64,000 nt of DNA from Cordilura impudica (GCA_963682025.1 OY821517.1:51284662-51348661), one strand, 5' to 3'; positions 44,506-56,070 are shown, counted from the first letter of the stretch. Program-made: numbers and translations. The notes: generated by a model from the letters alone, not told the origin.

Positions 44506-47086
44506 CAGTGGTAGCACATAGGTTGAAGAGTGTCCGAAATTCATTTTTTTAACAAGGCCCAGCCAGCCCAGCCCAGCCCAACAGGAAACTAATATATGAA
44601 AATATAAGTACAATTTTTTCTTTCTGTTTATTGATATAAGTATAAAATGCGTACATGAGTTTTAAAATAACGTAAATTACATATTTTTATACAAAAATAT
44701 AATCTTATCTAAGTTACTGCTTAAGAGCCTGGTAGCCTTTCATTTAATATTATTCCTGACGTAGAAAAAATACGCTCGCTGGTTGCCAAGCTAACTGGAA
44801 TTGCTAATACGGCTTTAGCTTTAGCCTGGGGCCAAAGATGAATTGTAATACTTTTCAATTTCGACTTCTATAAGACTCCGTTCTTTTTTAATTTTTTTTC
44901 TAAAATTATCATCCAAAAACTCGCCGAACTTTTGCTCTCCTGTGTTAAGGGCAACATTTTCTGAAATAGCATAATACTTATCACCTTCAAAAAATTCTAA
45001 AGCCATACTCTTGACACTGTTAAGGACATGCTGTTTTTGCTCATCAGATAAAAAATTAAGTTTTTTAAATGGCGGATTAAGAAACACGCCGACTAAATGA
45101 ACTGTTGTAGACATAAATCGTTTTTTTAAAGAGTTTAGTGTAGCACATTTAAGCTCCGTTATAACCTCCGGATCAAAAGTAGACGTACTACAATGTTTTA
45201 TTAGTTTTTCTGACCACAGTGTGAATATATGAATGGTAGGCTCTTTATCGGAGCTTAACTCTTCAGAACATTCCTTGAAGGGTTTTAAAAGTAAAAGTAG
45301 CTTTTCCATCATCTTTCTTTAACAAAATATTTTTTATTTCTTGCTTCACTTCGTTGATGCTATTGACCATTATATAAATGGAGTTCCAGCGAGTCTTTAT
45401 GTTTTGTTTTAAAGTTTTCGACAACTTATTATTTAGTTCAGAGTGTTTAAAAAATTTAACAAGTTTTTTCGAACTGTCAATCAAAGTTTTAACGTGAAGA
45501 ACTGGGTGCTTCTCAAAGACGTCATTCGTTACTAAATTTAAGTTGTGACATGCACATGAAAGTCTTTTGTAATGAGAAAATGCATTTACAACATTTGCGC
45601 CATTATCTGTTACTATAACTGAGTTTTTCAATTTATCTTCTAAGTTAAAGTCGTCTAAAATTTCACTCACACTTTTGAAAATGTTATCACCTGTTTTTTT
45701 GTCATCTAAAAATTCTTTAACTCCTAATAGGGATACTTTGAGTTGAAAATCCGTGCTAATGGGAACTAAGGGCCACAAAACTCTTTTGAGTGTGGCTATC
45801 TGTCCACATATCAGTTGTAAACGAGACGGTCCGATCCGCCAAATCTAATATTAGTTGTGCCTTTAATTTGTTGTATTCAGCCACCAAAACTTTGGTTGTT
45901 AAAGTTTTTCTGGAAATGACCAAGTCTTCTATTTTTTGCATACCGTATTGAGCGCCAATATTGACAAGAGCCTGTGCATAATCGCGAAAACCACAACCTA
46001 GTTGCCAAAACCAACGAATTAATTTTGATACCTTCACTAATGTTAAGTGGGTTTAAATCTTTTGCCACGAAGGCTAATTGCTTGCATACTAAGTCCTCTA
46101 GCACCCTCTTTGGCACCAATTTCTTAGAAAACATATCTAATGTGCCTTGCCATGCACATGTCTCCGCAATGGCTGGCAATGTACATTTGTGGCGTAAAAG
46201 AGTTCCCGTTCCATGCTTTTTCGTATGCGCCAAGATAGTTTTGCATTTTCTGCAACACACAAAGTCAACAGAGACTTTTTTAAACTCAATTAAAGTAAAT
46301 GTACGCCATACATCGCTTTTTCCGTTTGGGTTTTCAATTAATACTATATCTGGATCATTATTTCTGATCCCGTCCTGTATGAATTACTTAGACATTGCTT
46401 TTATTTTGTTAAAGTAATTTATTTTCGTAGTTTTTGTTTTGCTCTGTATTTTCTCTTAGTGACCACAGATTACCTATATACGCCACCAAAGACAAACGAA
46501 ATATGTAAATGTAAATAAATGGAAATCTACGACGTTTGGATAGAAGAGAGCAGCAAATAAATACGTTTAAATAATAATAATTATTTTATGTTGTTTTCTC
46601 TTTTACACCATATAAAAAAGCACAGCAATAACTCTTTTCAACGCCACGATAACTCCTGTGTCGTATCTGGGTAATGCGTGTGTTCGTGACGTTCGTTGTT
46701 CCATAAAAAGCAAAGGAAAAACGCAAATAAAGAACAAGTGACGTCACAAATTGAATGTTTGCAATTTCTGTAGTTTTTCTGTCTTGTAGTTTATCGATAT
46801 CAGTGATGAGAAAGCAAAATAAACATTTTTGTAGTATCGATATAAGTGATGGGAAATAATATCGAAAAAGTATTAGTAATTAGATTAAAAAATTTTTCGT
46901 GCCTTTTGTGCCTTCCTTGCTTTTTCGTGTTTTTCGGGCTTTTTCGTGCCTGTGTTTTTCGTGCTTTTGAGGTGAGGCCCAGGCTGGCACGAAACACGCA
47001 CGAAAATGAAATTTGAGGCCCAAGCCCAGTGTGCCACACGGGGGCCCGTTGGGTCACGAAAAAAAGCACGGCCCATGCGCACCTCT
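44506..47086 (-). mobile_element. hAT transposon (hobo/Hermes/BED type)
   Basis: The left end CAGTGGTAGCACAT (44506) and the inverted right end AGAGGTGCGCAT (47086) are imperfect terminal repeats. Flanking octamers AGTAGGAA (44498-44505) and AGTACCAA (47087-47094) match at six of eight positions, consistent with an aged 8-bp duplication. Subterminal DNA is unusual: GCCCAGCCCAGCC near 44560 on one side and many CACGAAAAA repeats at 46895-47065 on the other, probably transposase-binding sites (inferred). Confidence 0.78.
44721..46395 (-). pseudogene. hAT transposase with BED zinc finger, frameshifted
   Basis: Would excise and reinsert the element. On the minus strand it starts at 46395 (MSK followed by a stop). 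Next come a BED finger (SDVWRTFTL...CCRKCKTI...GTLLRHKC, about 46330-46190), then TTDMWTDSHTQKSFVA with a candidate first catalytic Asp, VIVTDNGANVVNAF with the second (about 45615) and LSCACHNLNLV. TRWNSIYIMV follows, and after a frameshift near 44835 the dimerisation block VLAIPVSLATSERIFSTSG ending at 44721. Frameshifts also lie near 46030, 45770 and 45300. The segment that normally carries W-W before the dimerisation block looks deleted. Order and motifs are those of an otherwise near-complete hAT gene. Confidence 0.88.
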
Positions 47087-47237
47087 AGTACCAACAATAA
47101 TATACAGTTTCTGATTTAAATTTCTGCATTTGGGTATAAATTTCTAATATTATTGATAAGCTAATTTACATTACATTGGCAAGTACAGTGATAAGAGGTG
47201 TGTTATTAAGTAATATCAACATTTTATATTATTAACT

Positions 47238-49090
47238 ATGGAAAATTTAACAATTTCTGATTTAAATATTTGCAATATATTGATTGATACCAACAGTGTT
47301 ATTGATGTTACTGTCGAAGTCATTGCAAATAGCAATGAAGAAAAGACTGCTGAGGATGTTGAAGTCTTTACTAGGTTTTTGAAAAAATACTGTTTTTACA
47401 AAGTTTAAAGATAGATGGCAAAAAACAAGACGCATAAAAACCAGATTTCTTGATCTTAATGAAAATTGGCTGAAAAATAAAATAAAACACCAAGCTGTTC
47501 AAATATGGCTAAACGTGGACGTCCAGTAAAACCCTTCGAGGATTGCCAACCGCGAACAAAGAGGACAAAGGTACAAGATTTTTGAAAAAACGCCTTAATG
47601 GAGTTGATATCGTCAAATCCATTAAGGCGTTCACCCCGGAGAAGGCACTTGGGCTGATACTTGATGCTTCGTTGTCAAAGCATCAATATGAGGTTTTGCG
47701 CAGTTCAGCTTGAGAAATTCGATGCGACATTTACCCACCCTACCATCAGGTACGGAAGCAAAAAAAAATGATATCCTGCAAATGTTCAGGTGCAAGAAAG
47801 TTGTAGCAAAGTTGGTCTACAAGAGTTATTAGATCATACAGTAACCAGGATTTTGAAGACAAAATCTGAGAATGAGAAGATGGAACTCCCCAACGACCTG
47901 CAAATGTTCTCAAAATTTGGCTGTGACGGAAGTTCGAGACACAGTGAACACCATCAAAAATTCACAGATCTAAATAACTCCGATAAATATATGTTCTTAA
48001 CGTCATTTGTTACAATGACCCTCACAGAGCGTAATAATATGTCAACAATATGCTGGAGAAATACAGAGCTGTCATCAACTAGATTTTGCCGACCGTTAAA
48101 ATTTGAATTTATACAAGAAACAGCTGAAGTTATAAATTCTGAGGTCAGTCGTGTTAATGACGAAATAGCAAATTTAAGAAATACTGTGGTTGAATTGCAT
48201 AGCAGAAACTTCAATATTTCTAACACATTGAAATTAACAATGATTGATTGGAAAGTAGCTTCTACGATTTCTGGAAGCTCATCTATGGCGAATTGCTTCA
48301 TATGTGGAGCGAAGCCCACTGAAATGAATAATTTAGATGCGGTGATTTTGAGGAAATGTTCGAAAGAAGCAATTGCATTTGGTATTTCTCCCTTGCATGC
48401 GAGAATCAAATTTATGGAGTGCATTTTGCACATTTCTTACCGTCTAAGTTTCAAAAAATGGAGAACAGATAGTTACACAAAAATTTAAATGGCGGCAAAT
48501 AAAGCTGAAATTCAGAAGAGATTAAAGTTGATACTGGGCATAACTGTGGACGCAGTGAAGCAAGGTATGGGCACAACAAACGATGGCAATACGGCAAGAA
48601 GGTTTTTCGAAAATTCAGCCAAAACTGCAGACGTAATTGGCATAAAAGAAGAGTTAATACATAGATTTAAAATTATTTTGGCCGCAATAAATTGTAATGC
48701 AGCGATCGACACTAACAAATTTCATATATAGTGCATGGATACTGCCAAGTTGTTTGTTGATCTCTATGGCTGGTACTACATGCCTGTAACTGTGCATAAG
48801 ATTCTGGTGCATGGTAGCAAAATTATAGCAGAAGCTATTCTGCCAATAGGTATGCCTCTATCTAGAGGCCCTTATTCAATGATTTCATTTTTATTTTTTA
48901 CATTTTAATTGATTATTTGCATCAGGTCTGCTGTCCGAGGAAGCTCAGGAAGCGAGGAATAAAGAACATAGAGCCTATAGATTACATCAAAGAAGAATTG
49001 GACGTGTAGCCACTAATGAAGACGTATTTCAAAAACTTTTCTTGTCTTCAGACCCATTTATAAATAGATTTCGCTCAAAGCTGCAAATCA
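47238..49090 (+). pseudogene. Transib (RAG1-like) transposase copy T2, catalytic positions retained
   Basis: Starts MENLTISDLNIC at 47238 and has frameshifts before 47770 (KDRWQKTRR, KRGRPVKPFEDC and PEKALGLILDASLSKHQYE appear in different frames). From about 47772 one frame runs YPANVQVQESCSKVGLQELL, FGCDGSSRHSEHH (47916 on, first catalytic Asp), TMIDWKV (second), CFICGAKPTEMNN and SPLHARIKFMECILHI. Then follow NDGNTARRFFENS, GWYYMPVTVHKILVHG and LPIG. A 76-bp GT-AG intron (48850-48925) precedes LLSEEAQEARNK, with the presumed catalytic Glu. Only two nonsense codons (48486 and 48729) lie in this stretch. The end is cut by mini-me H after RSKLQIK. It is better preserved than T1; its terminal repeats were not found. 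Confidence 0.88.
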
Positions 49091-49900
49091 AACAAGTAAG
49101 AAAATTATAGTCGGTCTAGACCGACTATACGATACCCTATACCATGCGTTTAGAAACCCTATCTCTTAGGCCCAAGTAACTGGACATTGAAAATAAGCAA
49201 AAACCAAATTTGAGTGGGATTTTTATTAATTTTTTTGGCTGCAGATATGAAAAAGTTCATATCGGATGCTATATCTATAAAGAGACTAGGTCCAAAAATG
49301 GACCGATCCTGATCATGTTTGGTAAAGTCTCTTGTATTTTGCAAAAATATATACAAACAAAATTTGAGAAGAATCAGTGCAATATTTTTGTTTTTTAATA
49401 GATTTAAGTGAAGATCGGGAAGCAGCTCTATATGGGGTCAAAGGGATCATTTTTGGACTACTCATTAGTGAATGTAATGAACGCATACAAACCCAATTTG
49501 AGTAAGATCTATATGACAATTTGGATCTTATGGCAATTTATGTCGATTTCATATGGGTAATTTGTATGGGGGCTAGGTCTGAACATGGACCGATTCTCAC
49601 CAATTTCAATAGCGTTCATCCCATGGCCGACAAAAGCTTATATACCAAATTTCATCAAAATATATTCATATTTGCGACCTGCAGTTTGATTACAAGCTTT
49701 ACATGGACACACAGACGGACGGACGGACGGACGGACGGACGGACGGACGGACGGACGGACGGACATTGTTAAATCAACTCAGAAAGTGATTCTGATTCGA
49801 TCGGTATAATTAAAAATGGGTCTAGTTCAAATATTTTTGGTTGTTACAAACAGCAGCACAAAGTCATTATACCCAAACCACATAGTGGTATAGGGTATAA
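49091..49900 (+). mobile_element. mini-me-like element, copy H
   Basis: Intact copy: AACAAGTAAGAAAATTATAG, palindrome GTCGGTCTAGACCGAC at 49110-49125, the longest GGAC tract in the window (about 49718-49764, twelve units) and the terminal hairpin ending TAGGGTATAA at 49900. Inserted at the 3' end of the Transib T2 coding region, so younger than that element. Confidence 0.92.
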
Positions 49901-49969
49901 AAATTGGAGTCCGATAATGATGTTAACAAATTATTAAAACACTATGCTTAAATAACTTATTAATGTTTT

Positions 49970-50290
49970 TTCTATGGGAGGTGGGCGTAAAAGTGGGCGG
50001 ATCAGGTATATATTTTCAGGAGCCCATTCTACAATTATAATATTTATTTATTGTGAAAATTGAGTTGATGCATTAAAAATCAAGGGAGTTATGCCACTTT
50101 TTCAATACAAGTTGCATGAGAAGTGGGCGTAAAAGTGGGCGGATATTTTTCAGATTTCACACAAATGATTCTGAGTATTTAAAAATGCTATGTGCCAAAA
50201 AATAATGCCGTAGGTCAAAATTTAATTTTCACTTTGCATGGGAGGTGGGCGTAAATGTGGGCGGATCATTTTGATTTTTCCACTTTTTTT
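49970..50290 (+). repeat. About 125-bp direct repeats with GGGAGGTGGGCG core
   Basis: The core (T)GGGAGGTGGGCGTAAA then GTGGGCGGAT occurs at 49976, 50108 (GAGAAGTGGGCG) and 50238, spaced about 130 bp apart. Located downstream of Transib T2, in the same relative place as the 130-bp repeats of T1 at 35100-35480. Confidence 0.75.
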
Positions 50291-50589
50291 CTTGATTCAA
50301 ACAAAAAATGCTTATGTGCCAAGTTTCATTGTCCTTCGACAACTTTTTCTATTTTTAGCCGCTCGTTCTATGAACCTCAACCAATGTGCGTAGGGCGCAC
50401 GTCCAAAGCCTTTTATCTTGTGATTCTGTAAAGCCAAAACGTATGATTTTTTATCACTAATACGTCCACGTATTAATTTGGGCGGGGAACTTATAACACT
50501 GAGGAACATTTTCGCGATCATTGAGAATTTCCAAAATTGTAGCTAATGTTAAAATAAAAAAAATTTAACATATAACCTGATCCGTATAC

Positions 50590-50976
50590 TATGTAAACAG
50601 CGTCCTGGTATTAAGTTGTGTCATATAAATGGTCAGAGTTTGAAAAAAAAAATTGATGAGTTTCGATATATCTTTGAAAGCTCTTGTGAAGATATTGTAT
50701 GTGTGTCTGAGACATGCTTTAATGAATCTGTTCCTGATTCCATTATCGAGTTAAAAGATTGTTAATAAAATGTGCTGCAGTTCTAAGTTTATTGATAATC
50801 CAGGCAATTCCACTGATAATAAAATTAAATATTTATTATTTGAGGTTATAGCCGATGGTCGCATATTACTTGAAGGATCTGTATACAGACCAAACTGTAG
50901 AGTTAGTACACACTTTTTTAACAAAACAATGTAAACGCTTACCATTAAATATGATGACGTCATAATATGTGGAGTA
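50590..50976 (+). pseudogene. LINE endonuclease fragment, split by a long-TIR element
   Basis: KLCHINGQSLKKKIDEFRYI, EDIVCVSETCFNES (catalytic Glu) and, further on, LLEGSVYRPNCRV and YDDVIICG are in the order of a Jockey/CR1-type endonuclease. The frame stops exactly where GDFN would begin, at the left end of the long-TIR element (about 50980). Confidence 0.72.
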
Positions 50977-52262
50977 GTGGTCCTGCCTTATATGGACATT
51001 TTTCAAATTGCGATTTTGGGGATGGGCGGAGTCCAGGTTATTACCTTTCAATATAAAACTAATAAATGTGAAGTTTGGGGACAATCGGATAAAAAAAAAG
51101 TCGCGCCGGAAATCGACTGAAAATTTCAGGTGTGTTTATATGGGGAAAATATGACTTTTTTGAGATTTTACGAAAATTTCGCTCTAAGATAAATCCGACA
51201 AGCTATTATAAAAATCGGGATCAGTGTTAAATTATTTTTTTTAAAAAGCTATAAAAATTCAAAATCGAACAAAAATTCGCCAAGAAATAGCAAATACCCC
51301 AGACCACTTTTGTGCCAAAAAAAATACTAGGTCATGAAATTTGAGAGCATTTTTTTAAACTTTGAGAAATTGATTAAAACCATAATTTTTTGTTGTTTCT
51401 ATACTTATAAGTAATCAGATGTGAAGTATTGTTTTATTACCACGTTTTGTTAACCTATTCCGCATTGAGACCGGATATTGAAAATTTTTTTGATAAAATT
51501 TTGAAAACTCATTTTTCAAGTTTTAAAAAATTTCTTTAACAAAATTTCAAAAAATGGAGACGGCACTTTAAAGTTTTGTTAAGCATATGTTAGAGATAAA
51601 CTGTGTGAATTTTAAAGTAAATCCCTATGCCAGAATTTTTTTAAAAGGATTTTATTTTTGTGGATTTTGAGAAAAATGGGATTTTTGTAAAATATTCTGT
51701 AAATGTACTTTTCCTAAATACTTTGTATCAAAAATGCATCACTTTTCTACTTTTAAATGTTATGCTTTATCTCAATAGCTTAAGGTTTTGGAAAAAAATA
51801 ATATGACCCCATTAACCATTTTGGGATTGGGGTCTCATATGACCCCAAGCTAATAGAAGACAATTTATTCAAAAAACTGAAATATTTTGCAAATACTCTT
51901 GTATTTTGAAAAGCGTTACTTGAAATATTGTAAACAAATATGTATAACTTCCGCTCCTAAAATTTGGGATAAATCCGAGAACGTGTACCCAATATTTGAC
52001 AAGCCAGCTTTTGTTTTTAAGATATATCTAAATAAAGATTACCGAAAACGAGTTTTTCTTTTAAACTCGATGAAACCACTATTTAGAATTTAAGAAAAAT
52101 AATTCGGTTAATTTTTATTTATTTAACCCTTCAGTGCGCCTGGGACCTAAATAATCCATTGTGATATATCTTTGGTGCAATTATCTGCTTAACCGTTTTG
52201 GAATTCCCTTCCAATTTCTAAATGAAACTCCTCTGCACTGAAATGATAATCAAACTTATAAA

Positions 52263-52451
52263 AACGGAAGTGATATAGTTTCAAAAATAAAAGTGGTAAA
52301 TGATACAGCGCAACGCGGTGTTAAATTGATTGAAGAGTATAATAACATATTAACAAAGAACGAACAAGAAAAGCAATACTTATTGCAAGTCATAAGTGAT
52401 TACAGAAAACAATTTGTATCGGACACTAAATCATCCTTAAAGACATCTTAA
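52263..52451 (+). pseudogene. C-terminal relic of an unassigned transposase-like protein
   Basis: An open frame without start codon reads NGSDIVSKIKVVNDTAQRGV, then KLIEEYNNILTKNEQEKQYL, then LQVISDYRKQFVSDTKSSLK, stopping at 52449-52451. The motif VNDTAxRGVKLI with a following EEQKQ(Y/F)LLQ is one I associate with the C-terminus of a widespread, mostly uncharacterised animal transposon protein. I cannot name the superfamily. Its position between the two arms suggests it is what remains of the P1 element's own transposase. Confidence 0.55.
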
Positions 52452-52680
52452 TAAATAGAATTCATTTTATATTTTATTTCCTTTTGAATAAAATGTCTTT
52501 TATTAGCTTTGGGTCATTTGTGGGTCTTCCAATTTTATTTAGAAAAATATAGACAGTATTTATACATAAAAAATAGTTTTATAACAAAATTAGTTAAAAG
52601 TTGTTAAGATTCTTAGAATTCTCTAAAGTGGGCTTCTGAGATCATTTGTTTTCAAAATAAATAAAAGACTATTATTTATT

Positions 52681-52730
52681 AATCATCCGACGTTTCGTTG
52701 GAGATTCCCAACATCCTCAGGTATCATTTT
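52681..52730 (-). ncRNA. Hammerhead-ribozyme-like motif, probable Penelope-like element tail
   Basis: On the minus strand: CTGAGGA (52720-52714; core CUGANGA), one extra T, a 5-bp stem GTTGG/CCAAC with a 6-nt loop (52712-52697), then GAAAC and GTC. The 3' flank GGATGATT can pair partially with AATGATAC upstream. The order fits a type I hammerhead with minimal stem III, as described for Penelope-like retroelements. The extra base before stem II and imperfect stem I weaken the case. Confidence 0.4.
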
Positions 52731-54134
52731 ATTAATATATAGTCTTTTTGTCAAATTTAATGCATTTAATAAACTTATATTCTGTTTTACATACACAACA
52801 TAAAACACAAAATTAATTTAAAGCAAATGTAGAAAATAAATAAAAGTAAATATCACAGTAAAAATGCCTTAAACTAGTATCACAGCTGAAAGTTAGAAAG
52901 TTGTTTTAATTTATATTCGCGAGCAATAAGCAGATAATTGTACCAAAGGTATACCACAATGGATTATTTTGATCCTATATAACATATACCATTTAAAAGT
53001 ATAAAAGTTATGAATTTTTGATACAGAATATTTTACAAAAATCCCATTTTTCCCGAAATCCCCAAAAATAAAATCCTTGTCAAAAAAATTCTGGCATAAG
53101 GATTTCCCTAAAAATTTACACAGTTATTCCCTAACATACATTTAACGAGCCCTTAAAGAGCTAGATAAATTTTTTTAAATTTTCTTTAAGAAAATTTTTA
53201 AAAACTTGAAAAATAAGTTTTCAAAATTTTATAAAATAAATTTTTAATTCTCGGTCTCAATGCTTAATAGCTTAACAAGGTGGTAATAAAACAATACTTC
53301 ATATCTGAGTACTAACAGGTATGAAGAGACTAAAACAATATGTTGGCTTTAATTAATTTCTTAAAGTTGCAAAAAATGCCATCAAATTTCATGACCTAGT
53401 TTTTTTTGGCACAAAAGTAATCTGTGGTATTTGCTATTTCCTGGCGAATTTTTATTCGATCTTGAAGTTTTTTAGCTTTTTGGAAAGATAATTTATTAGT
53501 GATTCCGAATAATATAACAAATTGTCGGAAGTATTAAACTGTAGGACTACATTTTCATAAAATCTAGAAAAAGTCATATTTTCCCCATATAAACACACTT
53601 GAAATTTTCAATCGCGTTGAGCCACCTCTCAATGTTTTTTGATTGGCCCAAAACTTTGCATTTCTCGCTTTTTTCTAGGGGGTGCGACCGAGAGTTTGAA
53701 CACTTTTTTTAATAAGTGCCACCCTAATATACATATATATTTATATGTTGTACTATAATGCACTATTTAATGTTTCTGTGTGTGTATTTACACATTACTA
53801 AACTTCTTTAAGTTTTCTTGTTCTTCGTGTATTTACACTATTATTTATATTTTTATTGTTTACTACACACCTTTAAATTTGTTTAAATATTGTTTGTTTT
53901 ATGTATTTATATTTTGGTTTATTTAAACATTGTTTTTAATTTTGTTTTTTTTTTTAATTTATTTACACTTGTTTTTCAATATAACACGTGGTTGACTTTT
54001 TCTTTGTCGCCAAATTGTTGTGTATCAGAGCAAAAATGACTTGTATTAAAACACGGTTACCAACTTACTGATTAACTGAAAATGAAATAATCTTATATCT
54101 ACGTACAAAGTTATGTTTGTATAGAAAACCCTTT

Positions 54135-54535
54135 CGCACCTGTACCTCTAAAGTGAGTCAACTCAAAATTTTTAAATTTTCACTTTTTGCAAGAAAACGA
54201 TACACAGTGGTCATATCTATCCACTGTAAAAATCTTACATCGATTTTGCTAGTCTTTCACAAAAAAATACAGTTATAACCCTCTTTGTGTTATAACAGTA
54301 CCTTCTTTAAAATCCACTAAAAAGACATATTTCTAGTTCCACCCAAAAAACTTCTTATTTTTGATGATCACTGAAAAAATAGCAAAAACCACTACTGTTG
54401 AATACTTATTATTCGCAATTCTTGACAACGAAACAGCTGTTTTTAAATTTTATAGTAAATATTAAAAAAAACCGTTTTTTGCCTATACTGAAAATTTGAA
54501 ATTTTGAGTTGACTCACTTTAGAGGTACAGGTGCG
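54135..54535. mobile_element. MITE copy 2 (CACCTGTACCTC family), complete
   Basis: 401 bp with identical 37-bp terminal inverted repeats (54135-54171 and 54499-54535; CGCACCTGTACCTCTAAAGT onward). No coding content. It is the uninterrupted paralogue of 704-1889 and carries the empty site of the foldback element near 54454-54461. No clear target duplication beside it. Confidence 0.88.
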
Positions 54536-55053
54536 ATATGTTGATGTTATGCTGTGTCCACATTAGGCGAACATATAACATTTATATTTATACTTTGTTT
54601 CTTTAAAAAAAATCATTTAAGTCCGATCAGAGGGGAGATGTGTAAACGTCTAGTAATTAAAGATTATTTATGGCACCTTTTTAAAATCAAACAGAAAGCG
54701 TCCTCTATATATCACTTATAGCAAACAACTGCAAAGGCTCTGCTACTATAAAAATATTTATTATTAATTATTTCAACTGGCTTATTTTTAATTTTTATTT
54801 TTTTAATTTTTAATTTTTCATTTTTGATAATATAATTTTCGGCAGTCTTGTGTACGCTATTGATACGTTAAGGCAAAAACGCGGCAGTTTGAAGTGAAAT
54901 ATTATCAATTTAAATATAAAAACAATTTGCAAAACAAAACATAAAAACTCTTTTTAACAAAAACAACTTGTGTATAGCGCAAAAACAACTTGCAGTAAGC
55001 AAAATCAAACGTACACGACAAATTGATGATGTTAACGCACTATGCGTAAACAC

Positions 55054-56070
55054 AATGCCTAAAAAACCCAAAACCCAACAACAATGGGCTTAACATAAGC
55101 TCAGCAAATTATTTTTCGCCCTTACAATGAAATTATCGTTGAAAAAACAACAAAGGTTACTGTTCCTCCAATAACAATTTTAAAGTGCAAAATTGAAGAT
55201 ATACATGATATGCAAATCTAAAAATATTGCAGGGTATGCGATTAGAAAAATTTCAATCGGTCTCAAATTGTTTTGTTGTAGTCTGGACAATAAATTCGAA
55301 TATTTTACGTATGCTACAAGAACTAAAAAGCCGTATAAAGCACTCATGTTCGGAATGGATAAGTACGATCCTGCCATTATAAAACAAAAGCTCTTAGATA
55401 TGGGCTTGAATTGTGTAGATACTAAAATAGTCACTAAAAAAAGTACTTACAACTCCGTATATTATATATATGTGGTTTATTTCAAACGAAAAACTATTAC
55501 AGTTAGAGAATTAAGACAGAATTATTCTGTAATAGACTATGTTAAAGTGAGATGGGAATTCCAGCAATCTAACAATTTTAAAAAACGCAATGCTATAATT
55601 GCCAAATGCTTGGCCACGGGTCAAGTAGATGTAAAGTAAAAACTTTTTGTGCCAACTGTGCAGGTCAACATAAAACGGCAGAATGTACAGAAACTATAAT
55701 AAAATGTGCAAACTGCAATGGAACCCACAAGTCTTTTTCGGATGATTGTCCCAGTAAAGCAAGTTTTCTCCAATTGAGACAACGGGCGCAACCAATTCCA
55801 CGTCGTAAGGTTAGCAACAATGCTATAAATCCAAACAACTATAATAGAAGTTTTCCAAATACGCTTCGTCAAAATATGCCGAACAATTTAGGAGTTTGGA
55901 ACACCAATAATATCAACTCACCTAATAATGTCAATAGAAGTGGCGATTTATTTACAATTCAGGAAATAAAATACCTAACAATGGAACTTATTACCAACCT
56001 AAAAATGTGTAAAAGTAAAGCTGATCAATTCGAGGTTATAACCAACCTCGCCTATAAGTTTCTTTCGTAA
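55054..56070 (+). pseudogene. LINE ORF1 (Gag-like, three zinc knuckles), frameshifted
   Basis: An RNA-binding nucleocapsid-like protein. A possible start is MPKKPKTQQ at 55054, soon stopped; the longer frame begins at 55193. The pre-knuckle region (YYIYVVYFKRKTITVRELR) resembles the PRE_C2HC domain of arthropod Gag-like proteins. After a frameshift near 55588 come three knuckles: CYNCQMLGHGSSRC, CANCAGQHKTAEC and CANCNGTHKSFSDDC, about 55589-55750, followed by an Asn-rich tail. The stop codon at 56068-56070 overlaps the ORF2 start (TAATG). Confidence 0.85.

Larger units (their letters stand above)
50980..53727. mobile_element. Long-TIR element P1 (TTAGGGTGG / AGTGGTCC ends)
   Basis: Inverted arms of roughly 600-700 bp: about 51070-51770 pairs with 52985-53650. 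Shared landmarks are GTGTGTTTATATGGGGAAAA, AATCCCATTTTT, GCCAAGAAATAGCAAATACC and TAGGTCATGAAATTTG. A further pair lies at 52150-52195 and 52920-52965. The outer 100 bp diverge; the right end ACCCTAA (53721-53727) recalls TTAGGGTGG at 62701. The core holds a transposase C-terminus (52263-52451) and a hammerhead-like segment. Superfamily not identified. Confidence 0.75.

Noticed and set aside
45974..46417. 147-codon plus-strand frame across the hAT N-terminus
   Set aside because: Antisense to the BED finger region of the hAT transposase, which has clear motifs.
46800..47097. Arg/Lys-rich minus-strand frames with THLKSTKNTGTKK
   Set aside because: They translate the CACGAAAAA subterminal repeats of the hAT element.
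47100..47237. Left terminal repeat of Transib T2 (ACAGTGATAAG near 47187)
   Set aside because: Only a partial heptamer match, without the TTTGTCCC continuation seen in T1.
54000..54134. Possible continuation of the LINE interrupted at 50976
   Set aside because: I looked for the sequence following GDFN and could not recognise it.
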